Assembly (NCBI GenBank): GCA_040751775.1
Contig: JBFMGD010000002.1
Coordinates: forward strand, 1 to 64,000
Reading direction: 5' to 3'
DNA length: 64,000 nt
DNA from: JBFMGD01 sp040751775
GTDB taxonomy: Bacteria > Bacillota > Dethiobacteria > DTU022
Part shown: positions 26,010-33,758 of the stretch, piece after piece
Numbering within the stretch: position 1 is the first letter of the stretch
How the letters are laid out: every line of letters starts with the position of its first letter
Program-made: the position numbers and the translations under genes
Notes under the pieces: generated by a model
The model's database searches: none
Told to the model about the DNA's origin: nothing
What the model saw: the letters and a program-made list of their open reading frames with translations, nothing else

Positions 26010-26039
26010 TTGATCCTAGTTAAAACTATAAGTTATAAT
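26010..26039 (+). promoter_or_regulatory. Promoter of the PIN/TRAM-ispD-ispF operon
   Basis: TTGATC (26010-26015) and TATAAT (26034-26039) are 18 bases apart in the 157-base gap after carD. A leader of about 75 bases follows, up to a perfect AAGGAGGTGAT site. Confidence 0.6.
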
Positions 26040-26121
26040 GTAATCAGGCATATAAATTTCCAGATTCGGATTGAGATCAGCGTCATGGGAATTATCATTT
26101 TTTTTTAAGGAGGTGATTTAA

Positions 26122-27240
26122 GTGGTGCGCAAAGTGCTCAGAATTGTGGGGACGCTTCTGGGAGCAGGTCTTGGCGTATATTTATTTTTATATATCGGCC
26201 TTGTTTCAATATTTATTACCGCCATCGGTAGTCCCGTTGCCGTTCCCCCTCCCATCGGTTATTCTACCGCCGGTGGGGCCGTCGGTGGTGTGCTTTTTGG
26301 GATGATCTTTTATCTGGTTACACCTGTCCTGATTAACTTTTTTGAACGGGTTGTAGCCTGGTGCGATGGGAAACTTAAAGCTGTGCCGACCCAGGATATC
26401 GTGCTAGTTGTTTTCGGATTGATCCTGACCCTGTTAATGGGTCTGCTGCTCAGCGTTTTTATCAACCGGATCCCCGTATTCGGCATCTATATCTCTCTCG
26501 TTCTTACCTTAATCATTGTCTTTGTCGGTGTGCGATTTGTACTCAACCGTAAGGATGAATTTTCTTTTCTCACCTCTTTTTTCAGCCGTGGTGGTCGCAG
26601 CGCCGTAGCGGCGGATAACGAGGTCTTTAAAATATTGGACACCAGTGCGATTATCGACGGCCGGATTGTTGATATCTGCAAAACCGGCTTTTTGGAAGGG
26701 GTTATCGTGGTAGCCGGCTTCGTGTTGGAGGAGCTGCGCCATATCGCCGACTCTCCTGATCTGTTGAAGCGCAACCGAGGTCGGCGCGGCCTGGATATTT
26801 TGAACAAGATCCAGAAAGAGATGGATATTCCGGTTCAAATTTATGAAGGAGATTTTGAAGAGCTGGCTGAAGTGGACAGCAAACTGGTTCGCCTGGCCAA
26901 GGTAATCAACGGCAAGATTGTCACCAATGACTTCAATTTGAACAAGGTTTGTGAACTCCAGGGAATATCTGTCTTAAACATAAATGAACTGGCAAATGCC
27001 GTTAAACCGGTAGTTTTGCCCGGGGAGGAAATGACGGCGCAGATCATAAAGGATGGTAAAGAAGCCGGCCAGGGAGTGGCTTATCTGGATGACGGGACGA
27101 TGGTGGTTGTAGAAGGCGGTAGAAGGCATATCGGAGAAACGATCGAGGTTCTGGTAACCAGTGTATTGCAGACAGCAGCCGGGCGGATGATCTTTGCCAA
27201 GCCGAAAACTGCCGCTGAAAGATTTTCCGGAGTTAAATAA
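26122..27240 (+). CDS. yacL: PIN/TRAM domain membrane protein (YacL type)
   Basis: A 372-residue protein with about four N-terminal membrane helices (residues 8-145), a PIN nuclease domain beginning LDTSAIIDGRIVDI at about 173, and a C-terminal TRAM domain (GQGVAYLDDGTMVVVEGG). It matches YacL of Bacillus in layout and in its place before ispD. The PIN acidic residues are present, so it may cut RNA, but its role is not settled. The GTG start follows AAGGAGGTGAT. Its stop overlaps the ispD start by one base (TAATG). Confidence 0.88.
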   Translation: MVRKVLRIVGTLLGAGLGVYLFLYIGLVSIFITAIGSPVAVPPPIGYSTAGGAVGGVLFGMIFYLVTPVLINFFERVVAWCDGKLKAVPTQDIVLVVFGLILTLLMGLLLSVFINRIPVFGIYISLVLTLIIVFVGVRFVLNRKDEFSFLTSFFSRGGRSAVAADNEVFKILDTSAIIDGRIVDICKTGFLEGVIVVAGFVLEELRHIADSPDLLKRNRGRRGLDILNKIQKEMDIPVQIYEGDFEELAEVDSKLVRLAKVINGKIVTNDFNLNKVCELQGISVLNINELANAVKPVVLPGEEMTAQIIKDGKEAGQGVAYLDDGTMVVVEGGRRHIGETIEVLVTSVLQTAAGRMIFAKPKTAAERFSGVK

Positions 27241-27926
27241 TGCATGCAGCAGCGATTATTGCCGCTTCGGGTCAGGGCCGGCGCATGGGGAGCCCGGTCA
27301 GAAAGCAATATCTGATGTTGGATGGCCTACCGGTCCTGGCCCGCACCGTGAATGCATTTCTTGAACATGGCGGCATTTCCCAGGTTGTTTTAGTAGTTCC
27401 TCAAGGTGAAACCGGTCAAGTGCGAAAGATCCTGAAGCCCTTTTTGTCTCTGGATAGTTTGACTTTGGTCGAGGGAGGGAGGCGCCGTCAGGATTCTGTT
27501 TTTAACGGCCTCCAGGCGGTTGACCGGGTAGCGGAGTTAATCTGTATCCACGACGGAGCCCGTCCTTTGATCACGGTAAAACTGATCGCAGCGGTTTTGG
27601 AAGCCGCTGTTCAATGGGGTGCCGCGGTGCCTGTTGTGCCGGTGACCGATACTCTTAAAGAAATTACCGTGGACGGGCTGATTAAGCGGACCATTTCCCG
27701 TGACTGCCTGCACCGCGCTCAAACCCCCCAGGTTTTTCGCCAGGAATTAATCCGGGAAGCATATCGAAAGGCGGCTTTACTCGGTATTGAAGCCACAGAT
27801 GACGCCTATTTGCTGGAGCTGTTGGGGCAGACAGTGTTTACTGTTGCCGGCGACTATGCCAATATTAAAATAACCTGCCCGGAAGACTTGACAGTGGCGG
27901 CTGCTTTGCTTAAGGAGGGGCGATAA
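27240..27926 (+). CDS. ispD: 2-C-methyl-D-erythritol 4-phosphate cytidylyltransferase
   Basis: A 228-residue cytidylyltransferase of the MEP isoprenoid path. The nucleotide-binding motif GQGRRMGSPVRKQY lies at residues 11-24 and CIHDGARPLI at about 101-110. The ATG overlaps the stop of yacL, and the TAA overlaps the ATG of ispF, so the three genes are translationally coupled. Length and motifs fit the family well. Confidence 0.95.
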   Translation: MHAAAIIAASGQGRRMGSPVRKQYLMLDGLPVLARTVNAFLEHGGISQVVLVVPQGETGQVRKILKPFLSLDSLTLVEGGRRRQDSVFNGLQAVDRVAELICIHDGARPLITVKLIAAVLEAAVQWGAAVPVVPVTDTLKEITVDGLIKRTISRDCLHRAQTPQVFRQELIREAYRKAALLGIEATDDAYLLELLGQTVFTVAGDYANIKITCPEDLTVAAALLKEGR

Positions 27927-28405
27927 TGCTGCGTGTCGGTATCGGATACGATCTGCACCGGTTGGTGGAAAATCGTGACCTTATCCTGGGCGGTGTAAAA
28001 ATACCTTTTCCGTTGGGATTGGACGGGCATTCGGACGCCGATGTGCTGGTGCACGCGTTGATAGATGCTTTACTGGGCGCGATTGGCCTTGGCGATATCG
28101 GCCGTCATTTCCCGCCCGGCGAGGGCCGTTACAGAGCTATTTCGAGCCTGATTTTATTAAACGAAGTGAAGAAACTGCTGGACCGCGATCAGTGGCTGCT
28201 CGGAAATGCCGATCTGATCATTATCGCTGAAGCGCCCCGGATGGTTCCGTATACCGCGGCCATGGTCAAAAACATAGCCTCAACTTTGGGTGTTTCGGAA
28301 AACCGTGTTTCAGTTAAGGCTACCACAACCGAAGGGGTGGGCGCCTGCGGCCGCGGTGAAGCTGTCGCCGCCCAGGCGGTGGTGCTCCTGGAGCGGTCCG
28401 CTTAA
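27926..28405 (+). CDS. ispF: 2-C-methyl-D-erythritol 2,4-cyclodiphosphate synthase
   Basis: A 159-residue trimeric enzyme that follows IspD and IspE in the MEP path. The zinc ligands D9, H11 and H43 are visible, with GYDLHRL and DGHSDADVLVHALIDALLG in the usual places, and the C-terminal TTTEGVGACGRGEAV segment. It shares one base with ispD. In Bacillus gltX stands between ispF and cysE; here the next feature is a T-box leader. Confidence 0.95.
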   Translation: MLRVGIGYDLHRLVENRDLILGGVKIPFPLGLDGHSDADVLVHALIDALLGAIGLGDIGRHFPPGEGRYRAISSLILLNEVKKLLDRDQWLLGNADLIIIAEAPRMVPYTAAMVKNIASTLGVSENRVSVKATTTEGVGACGRGEAVAAQAVVLLERSA

Positions 28406-28462
28406 ATCGCCGGGATCTGTAAAGAATTCACCCGCTTGGTCGCACCAGGCCGCCGGATTTTG

Positions 28463-28492
28463 TTGACAAAAGAAATTAGTCCTGTATATAAT
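28463..28492 (+). promoter_or_regulatory. Promoter of the cysE-cysS operon
   Basis: TTGACA (28463-28468) and TATAAT (28487-28492), both exact, are 18 bases apart. It lies just ahead of the T-box leader. Confidence 0.85.
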
Positions 28493-28510
28493 AAATCTAA
28501 TTTAATAGCC

Positions 28511-28760
28511 AAAAAGCGATGAACAGGAAAGTAAGTTTACGGCCGCTCCCAGAGAGGGGTTCTTCATTAAGCTGCAAGGAACTCCGAGACCGGCGTTAAC
28601 TGAAGTGCACCTGGGAGCAGATGTCGTGAGCGGTTAGTGTGAGCGGCTTACGGGTTTTCCCGTTATAGAACTGATCGAGCGGGGTGAAACAATTTGCCCA
28701 AACAGAGTGGAACCGCGGTTAGCGCCGTCTCTGTGTCTTCAAACACAGGAGACGGTTTTA
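28511..28760 (+). ncRNA. T-box riboswitch, cysteine-specific
   Basis: A T-box leader of the 391-base gap between ispF and cysE. The T-box core AGAGTGGAACCGCGG lies at 28704-28718, and a terminator with arms CCGTCTC...TGTGT and ACACA...GAGACGG follows at 28725-28755 with a TTTTA tail. The likely specifier codon is TGC at 28606-28608, at the end of stem I. It would bind uncharged tRNA-Cys and then allow transcription of cysE and cysS. This fits both gene products exactly. Confidence 0.9.
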
Positions 28761-28796
28761 TTATTTCTATTAAGAGATAGGGGAATCAAGATCAAA

Positions 28797-29465
28797 ATGT
28801 TCAAAAGGATTGGGCAGGATATCAAGGCGGTCCTGGATCGTGACCCAGCCGCGAAAAGCACCCTGGAAGTGTTGTTATGCTACCCGGGAATCCATGCCAT
28901 GCTCTATCACCGGGCGGCTCATTTTTTATACCGCCGCGGTTTTGTGCTGTTGTCAAGACTGATCTCCCAGCTATCCCGCTTTATTACCGGGATCGAGATC
29001 CATCCCGGGGCGGAAATCGGCAGCGCCCTTTTCATCGATCACGGCATGGGGGTGGTGATTGGTGAAACCACTGAAGTGGGCGAAAACGTTACCATCTACC
29101 AGGGAGTAACCCTGGGCGGCACCGGTAAAGAGAAAGGCAAGCGACACCCGACTGTGGGTGATCATGTGGTCATCGGCGCCGGCGCCAAGGTACTTGGGCC
29201 GATTGAAATCGGCGCCGGCGCCCGGATCGGCGCCGGTTCGGTTGTCCTGCAGTCAGTGCCGCCCGGTTCAACGGTAGTCGGTATTCCCGGCCGGGTGGTA
29301 TTTTACAAAGGTGAAAAAGTGGCTTCAGTAAACCTCAATCACACCGACCTTCCCGACCCGGTTGCCGAGGTGCTTAACCGGTTGCAGGATCAAATTGAAC
29401 AGCTTCGCTTACAGCTGGAAGAACTGGAGAATGGAGTGTGCAGCAGTGGCCATAAAGTTTTATAA
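28797..29465 (+). CDS. cysE: Serine O-acetyltransferase
   Basis: A 222-residue enzyme that makes O-acetylserine from serine and acetyl-CoA, the first step of cysteine synthesis. The N-terminal helical part leads to left-handed beta-helix hexapeptide repeats (about 65-165), with FIDHGMGVVIGETTEVG and GAKVLGPIEIGAGARIGAG. A coiled-coil-like C-terminal end (QDQIEQLRLQLEELENG) follows. The ATG at 28797 is preferred because earlier in-frame starts lie inside the T-box terminator. The end overlaps cysS by 20 bases, so the two are coupled under T-box control. Confidence 0.93.
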   Translation: MFKRIGQDIKAVLDRDPAAKSTLEVLLCYPGIHAMLYHRAAHFLYRRGFVLLSRLISQLSRFITGIEIHPGAEIGSALFIDHGMGVVIGETTEVGENVTIYQGVTLGGTGKEKGKRHPTVGDHVVIGAGAKVLGPIEIGAGARIGAGSVVLQSVPPGSTVVGIPGRVVFYKGEKVASVNLNHTDLPDPVAEVLNRLQDQIEQLRLQLEELENGVCSSGHKVL

Positions 29466-30852
29466 TACTCTTACCCGCCGCAAAGAAAATTTTGAACCGG
29501 TTGAGCCTTTATCGGTTCGCTTTTATGTCTGTGGACCGACGGTTTACGATTTTATCCATATTGGTAATGCCCGGGTGTTTATCATATTCGATTGCATCAG
29601 GCGTTACCTGCAGCACCGCGGTTTTAATGTAACCCTTGTGCAGAACTATACGGATATAGACGATAAGATGATCCAGCGTGCCCAAGAACAAGGCTCAACC
29701 GTTGGCGCACTGGCGGAAGAGTATATCACGGCTTACCGGGCCGATGCGGCCTTATTGCGAATCAGACCGGCCGATATCCAACCTCGCGCTACTGAGCATA
29801 TATCCCAGATTATTGCGTTAATCGAAAGCCTGGTAGAAAAAGGAATGGCCTATTCCAGTCAGGGTGATGTCTATTTTAACACCGCAGCGCAGGACAATTA
29901 CGGCTTGCTATCTCAACAGAAGCAAGAAGAATTGTTGGCCGGAGCCCGGGTTGATCCCGGAGAAAAAAAGAACAATCCACTCGATTTTACCCTCTGGAAA
30001 CAAAAAAAAACGGGCGAGCCAGCCTGGGACAGCCCCTGGGGTGAAGGCCGTCCGGGATGGCATATCGAATGCTCCGCCATGGCCATGCACTACCTCGGTG
30101 AAACGATTGACATTCATGCCGGAGGGGCGGACCTGGTTTTCCCGCATCATGAAAACGAGATTGCGCAGAGCAGCGGCGCCACCGGGAAACCTTTTGCCCG
30201 CTACTGGCTGCATGCCGGTTTCCTGAACATTGAAGACCGGAAAATGTCCAAATCGCTGGGCAATGTCCTGACCGTTAATCACCTTTTGCAAGAACACCGC
30301 CCGCTGGATTTGCGTTTTTTTATTCTCTCCGCACACTACCGCAGCCCGTTAAACTACAGTCAGAAGCTGCTGCATCAGGCCCGCGCCGGACGCGAGCGGC
30401 TGCAGGAGACGGTGGACAACCTGAACAGCGTTCTGGCCGTCGCGGGAACCGCAGCCGGTAGACATGTAAACCGGTTGCAGGAAGCGTTGGAGACCGCCGC
30501 TTCCCGGTTTACCAAGGCGCTCGATGATGATTTCAATACCGCTGACGGGATCAGCGTTTTATTTGATTTGGCGCGTCAATGCAATATCTATCTTAAGGAA
30601 GGATATCCATACGATCTGACCCTTTTGGAACGAGTCCTTGAGTTTTACCGCGGCGCCAACGAAGTTTTGGAAATATTGGATCTAAATCAACCCGGTGCGC
30701 TGGCGTGTAACATCGAGGAGGCTATCGAGCGGCGCAAGCAAGCCCGGCAGCAAAAAGATTGGTCCACGGCCGACCGGATTCGGGATGAACTTCTGGCTAA
30801 AGGAATCGTTCTGGAGGACACCCCGCACGGCACCCGCTGGAAGAGAAAATAA
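29446..30852 (+). CDS. cysS: Cysteinyl-tRNA synthetase
   Basis: A 468-residue class I aminoacyl-tRNA synthetase. The zinc ligand C29 (YVCGPT), the HIGN motif at 38-41 and the KMSKS motif (RKMSKSLGN) are present, and the C-terminal anticodon-binding region is complete. The GTG at 29446 gives the usual family start MAIKFYNTLT and follows GGAGTG; an in-frame ATG at 29431 is a close alternative. It overlaps the end of cysE. The next gene, after 25 bases, is a ThyA-like gene in place of the usual mrnC. Confidence 0.95.
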   Translation: MAIKFYNTLTRRKENFEPVEPLSVRFYVCGPTVYDFIHIGNARVFIIFDCIRRYLQHRGFNVTLVQNYTDIDDKMIQRAQEQGSTVGALAEEYITAYRADAALLRIRPADIQPRATEHISQIIALIESLVEKGMAYSSQGDVYFNTAAQDNYGLLSQQKQEELLAGARVDPGEKKNNPLDFTLWKQKKTGEPAWDSPWGEGRPGWHIECSAMAMHYLGETIDIHAGGADLVFPHHENEIAQSSGATGKPFARYWLHAGFLNIEDRKMSKSLGNVLTVNHLLQEHRPLDLRFFILSAHYRSPLNYSQKLLHQARAGRERLQETVDNLNSVLAVAGTAAGRHVNRLQEALETAASRFTKALDDDFNTADGISVLFDLARQCNIYLKEGYPYDLTLLERVLEFYRGANEVLEILDLNQPGALACNIEEAIERRKQARQQKDWSTADRIRDELLAKGIVLEDTPHGTRWKRK

Positions 30853-30877
30853 ATATGTTCGACGGGAGTGGTTTTGC

Positions 30878-31537
30878 TTGTCCTTCATCCAGGAAAGAAC
30901 AATTGAACAAGCATGGCGCATGACCCTGTGGTCTTGCGCCCGTTACGGTTACAGCTATAAAGTGGAAAAAGGCAGCTACGAGGGGCAACTCAGAAAACAG
31001 CTCAATCATTTGACAGTGATGATTGAAGAGCCTTATACACGTCCCTTGGCGGTCTCGCTGCCTGAGAATTCGGGTATCCCGGCGCCAACTTCGGAGGAGA
31101 AGATTCAATCATATTTTTTTGAGTATCTCGTTACCGACACCAGGGAAGACAAAGAGGACTATACTTACGGACAGTATATGGCGCCGCAGCTGCCCTTTGT
31201 AATCGATTTGTTGAATCAATCCAGGGGAGCAACCAATCAGGCTTGTCTGAGCATCGGCGACCCGGAGAGCATTAAGCTGGTTGATCCGCCCTGCTTAAGA
31301 GTCGTGGATTTTAAGATTGTAGAGGGAAAACTAACAATGTCAGCATTCTTCAGATCATGGGACATATTTGTTGCTTTTCCGGAGAATTTAGGAGGACTGC
31401 AGCTTTTGAAAGAATATATTTTAATGCACCTCCGGTTTCCGGTGCAAGACGGTCCGATCATAGCCTATTCTTCAGGGGCTCATATATACGAACAATATTT
31501 TCCGATTGTAAATTTGTTGAATGCCCATAAATGTTAA
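30878..31537 (+). CDS. Thymidylate synthase (ThyA)-like protein
   Basis: A 219-residue protein of the thymidylate synthase fold. It keeps the key ThyA pattern at E. coli spacing: C139 (DPPCL), R159, D162 (RSWD) and N170, exactly 20, 3 and 8 residues apart as in C146, R166, D169 and N177. The residue after the cysteine is Leu, not His, and the two arginines (SRR) that hold the phosphate from the other subunit are not seen. The short form resembles the archaeal ThyA type. It may make dTMP or a related hydroxymethyl nucleotide. The TTG start follows GGGAGTGG. It sits at the place of mrnC and thyX in related genomes. Confidence 0.7.
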   Translation: MSFIQERTIEQAWRMTLWSCARYGYSYKVEKGSYEGQLRKQLNHLTVMIEEPYTRPLAVSLPENSGIPAPTSEEKIQSYFFEYLVTDTREDKEDYTYGQYMAPQLPFVIDLLNQSRGATNQACLSIGDPESIKLVDPPCLRVVDFKIVEGKLTMSAFFRSWDIFVAFPENLGGLQLLKEYILMHLRFPVQDGPIIAYSSGAHIYEQYFPIVNLLNAHKC

Positions 31538-31596
31538 GTTTTAGATGAAAGGAGTATGCCCGGTAAGTGAAATAGCTGCGGGCGGCTGGTCATATC

Positions 31597-32379
31597 GTGA
31601 ACAAGCGGCGCGGCAGTAAGCCAATGGAACAAAACGAAAATGATTTAATCGTCGGCCGTCAGGCGGTTAAGGAAGCGTTAGAGTACGGGTTGGTCAAAAA
31701 AGTGTTTCTGATCCGGGACCAAAAAGGAGCGATTATTGCCGATATTTCCGACGCTGCGCAGCAAAAGGGGATTCCCTTGGTCGCGCTTTCCCGCGACGCA
31801 TTCGAGCGGCTGGTGGGGGATGGAACCGCGCATCAGGGAGCGGCCGCCCAGGCTCCGCCTTACCGCTACTTTAACCTGGAAGAGTTGCTGCGTGCTGCAA
31901 AAAAAGACCGCTCTCCTTTTTTAATTTTGCTGGACCATATCCACGACCCTCAGAATCTGGGTTCTATTCTGCGTTCCGCCGGGGCCGCCGGGGTGCACGG
32001 CCTTGTTATCCCCGGAGCGCGCGCCGCAAAAATTACACCGGCCGTGCGTAAGGTAGCCGCCGGCGCTGCTGAACGGGTTCCGGTCGCCCTGGTCGGCAAT
32101 TTGCACCAGGCCATTACCGTGTTAAAGAAAGAAAGGTTTTGGGTATACGGGGCGGAAGCCGATGGCCGTGTGCCGTATTACTCGCTAGATTACCGCCCGC
32201 CTCTTGCCCTGGTAATCGGTTCGGAAGCGGCGGGGTTGTCCCGCCTGGTGCGGGACAGCTGTGATGAAACGCTCTCCATTCCGATGCCGGGAACGGGAAG
32301 TTCACTGAACGCCGCAGTAGCCGCCGCGATCATTATGTTTACCGCGGTCGCGCAACGGGAAGGATGGTTGTGTCGCTAA
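31597..32379 (+). CDS. rlmB: 23S rRNA (guanosine-2'-O-)-methyltransferase RlmB
   Basis: A SpoU-family (SPOUT) methyltransferase of 260 residues. It has an N-terminal substrate-binding domain (LIVGRQAVKEAL) and a C-terminal knot with DHIHDPQNLGSILRSA, VIGSEAAGLSRLV and PMPGTGSSLNAAVAAA, the three SpoU motifs. The GTG at 31597 is the longest start; ATG at 31624 is equally possible, as neither has a strong ribosome binding site. It stands between the ThyA-like gene and sigH. The rae1 (yacP) gene that often follows rlmB is absent. Confidence 0.92.
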   Translation: MNKRRGSKPMEQNENDLIVGRQAVKEALEYGLVKKVFLIRDQKGAIIADISDAAQQKGIPLVALSRDAFERLVGDGTAHQGAAAQAPPYRYFNLEELLRAAKKDRSPFLILLDHIHDPQNLGSILRSAGAAGVHGLVIPGARAAKITPAVRKVAAGAAERVPVALVGNLHQAITVLKKERFWVYGAEADGRVPYYSLDYRPPLALVIGSEAAGLSRLVRDSCDETLSIPMPGTGSSLNAAVAAAIIMFTAVAQREGWLCR

Positions 32380-32433
32380 AGAAGCTTCTAATTGCCGAAT
32401 GCCTAAATCAACGAAGCCTGGAGCCGCCGGAAA

Positions 32434-32464
32434 CCGGGCGGTAAAAAACCCGGGCGGTAAAAAA
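32434..32464. repeat. Tandem 15-base repeat before sigH
   Basis: CCGGGCGGTAAAAAA occurs at 32434-32448 and again at 32450-32464, one base apart. It lies directly before the -35 box of the sigH promoter (32467). Confidence 0.85.
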
Positions 32465-32466
32465 GC

Positions 32467-32495
32467 TTGACCCTCTTATGGCTTTACGTTATAAT
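32467..32495 (+). promoter_or_regulatory. sigH promoter
   Basis: TTGACC (32467-32472) and TATAAT (32490-32495) are 17 bases apart. It lies just downstream of the tandem repeat and about 60 bases before the sigH start. Confidence 0.75.
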
Positions 32496-32553
32496 TACCC
32501 CGTAAGTGACTTGCCTACTCCCCCACTCAAAAATCCCGACGGAGGCGATGTGT

Positions 32554-33216
32554 GTGAGCTTTTTAGCTCAAGAAATTAAAGGAAACAGCGGCAGCGTTTA
32601 CCTTGAGCTGGAGATTAAAAGCGACGAAGATATCGTATGCGAAGCCAAAGACGGTAACACCATCGCCCTGGAATTTTTAATTAATAAATATAAAAATTTT
32701 GTGAAAGCAAAGGCACGTTCCTATTTTCTGATTGGCGCTGACCGTGAGGATATCATCCAGGAGGGGATGATCGGCCTTTACAAGGCGATTCGTGACTTTA
32801 AGGGAGACAAGTTGTCGTCTTTTCGCGCTTTTGCGGAGTTGTGTATCACCCGGCAGATTATAACCGCTATTAAAACAGCTACTCGGCAGAAGCATATCCC
32901 GTTAAATTCTTACGTTTCGCTGAATAAACCGATTTATGACGAAGATTCGGATCGGACCCTGCTCGATATACTATCCGGAACCAAGATTACCGATCCGGAA
33001 GAGTTGATGATCAATCGTGAAGAATATAATGATATTGAATTCAAGATGGGTGAAATTTTAAGCGATCTAGAATGGAAAGTGCTTACCCTTTACCTTGAAG
33101 GAAAGTCCTACCAGGAAATAGCTGTTGATTTACGACGTCATGTCAAGTCGATCGATAACGCTTTGCAGCGTGTCAAGAGAAAACTTGAACGTTACCTGGA
33201 GGTTCGAAAAAGCTGA
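32554..33216 (+). CDS. sigH: RNA polymerase sigma factor SigH (sigma-30 type)
   Basis: A 220-residue sigma-70 family protein of the SigH group, which in Firmicutes drives early sporulation and stationary-phase genes. Region 2 is seen in AREDIIQ-like ADREDIIQEGMIGLYKAI, region 2.4 in SFRAFAELCITRQII, and region 4 in ILSDLEWKVLTLYLEGKSYQ and the helix that follows. The GTG at 32554 is preferred to ATG at 32548 because GGAGG is only two bases before the latter. Its place between rlmB and the rpmG-secE-nusG block is the usual one. Confidence 0.9.
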   Translation: MSFLAQEIKGNSGSVYLELEIKSDEDIVCEAKDGNTIALEFLINKYKNFVKAKARSYFLIGADREDIIQEGMIGLYKAIRDFKGDKLSSFRAFAELCITRQIITAIKTATRQKHIPLNSYVSLNKPIYDEDSDRTLLDILSGTKITDPEELMINREEYNDIEFKMGEILSDLEWKVLTLYLEGKSYQEIAVDLRRHVKSIDNALQRVKRKLERYLEVRKS

Positions 33217-33250
33217 TCCTTAACGGCCTGCCGGAACCGAATGTAGCGTG

Positions 33251-33279
33251 TTGACTTTTATAACATCAGCGTGTATAAT
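33251..33279 (+). promoter_or_regulatory. Promoter of the tRNA cluster
   Basis: TTGACT (33251-33256) and TATAAT (33274-33279) are 17 bases apart, 16 bases before the tRNA-Gly gene. It probably also serves the other three tRNAs and perhaps tuf1. Confidence 0.85.
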
Positions 33280-33295
33280 CATTAAGTGCCCAAGA

Positions 33296-33369
33296 GCGGG
33301 TGTAGCTCAATGGCAGAGCCCTAGCTTCCCAAGCTAGTCGCGTGGGTTCGATTCCCATCACCCGCTCCA
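33296..33369 (+). tRNA. tRNA-Gly (anticodon CCC)
   Basis: Acceptor arms GCGGGTG and CACCCGC pair; the anticodon stem CTAGC/GCTAG encloses TTCCCAA, giving anticodon CCC, which reads GGG. The T-loop TTCGATT and encoded CCA are present. Confidence 0.95.
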
Positions 33370-33376
33370 CTGACAG

Positions 33377-33453
<77 letters not shown>

Positions 33454-33506
33454 CTTTAAGGAAATCGCTGATTGCGGTTTCCTTATCTAAATTAGCATAC
33501 TTTTAG

Positions 33507-33582
33507 GCTCACGTAGCTCAGGCGGCAGAGCGTATCCTTGGTAAGGATAAGGTCACCGGTTCGAATCCGGTCGTGAGCTCCA
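33507..33582 (+). tRNA. tRNA-Thr (anticodon GGT)
   Basis: Acceptor arms GCTCACG and CGTGAGC pair; anticodon stem TATCC/GGATA encloses TTGGTAA, anticodon GGT. T-loop TTCGAAT and CCA are present. Confidence 0.95.
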
Positions 33583-33585
33583 CAC

Positions 33586-33662
33586 GGCGGCGTAGCTCAG
33601 TTGGCTAGAGCATGCGGTTCATACCCGCAGTGTCCGGGGTTCGAATCCCTGCGCCGCCACCA
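33586..33662 (+). tRNA. Elongator tRNA-Met (CAT)
   Basis: Acceptor arms GGCGGCG and CGCCGCC pair fully, and the anticodon stem TGCGG/CCGCA encloses TTCATAC, anticodon CAT. The full first pair separates it from the initiator. A lysidine-modified Ile tRNA is a less likely reading. CCA is encoded; tuf1 follows. Confidence 0.9.
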
Positions 33663-33758
33663 TCTTTTGATTAAATTTTTGTGATTGTAACATAATACAG
33701 GGAAGTACTATTGGCGTAAAGTGGTAATCTATGTTTACTTATGGAGGTGTTATGCGAA

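Noticed and set aside
30695..30877. Longer reading of the ThyA-like gene from 30695
   Set aside because: The added part lies inside the 3' end of cysS in another frame; the TTG at 30878 has a good ribosome binding site.
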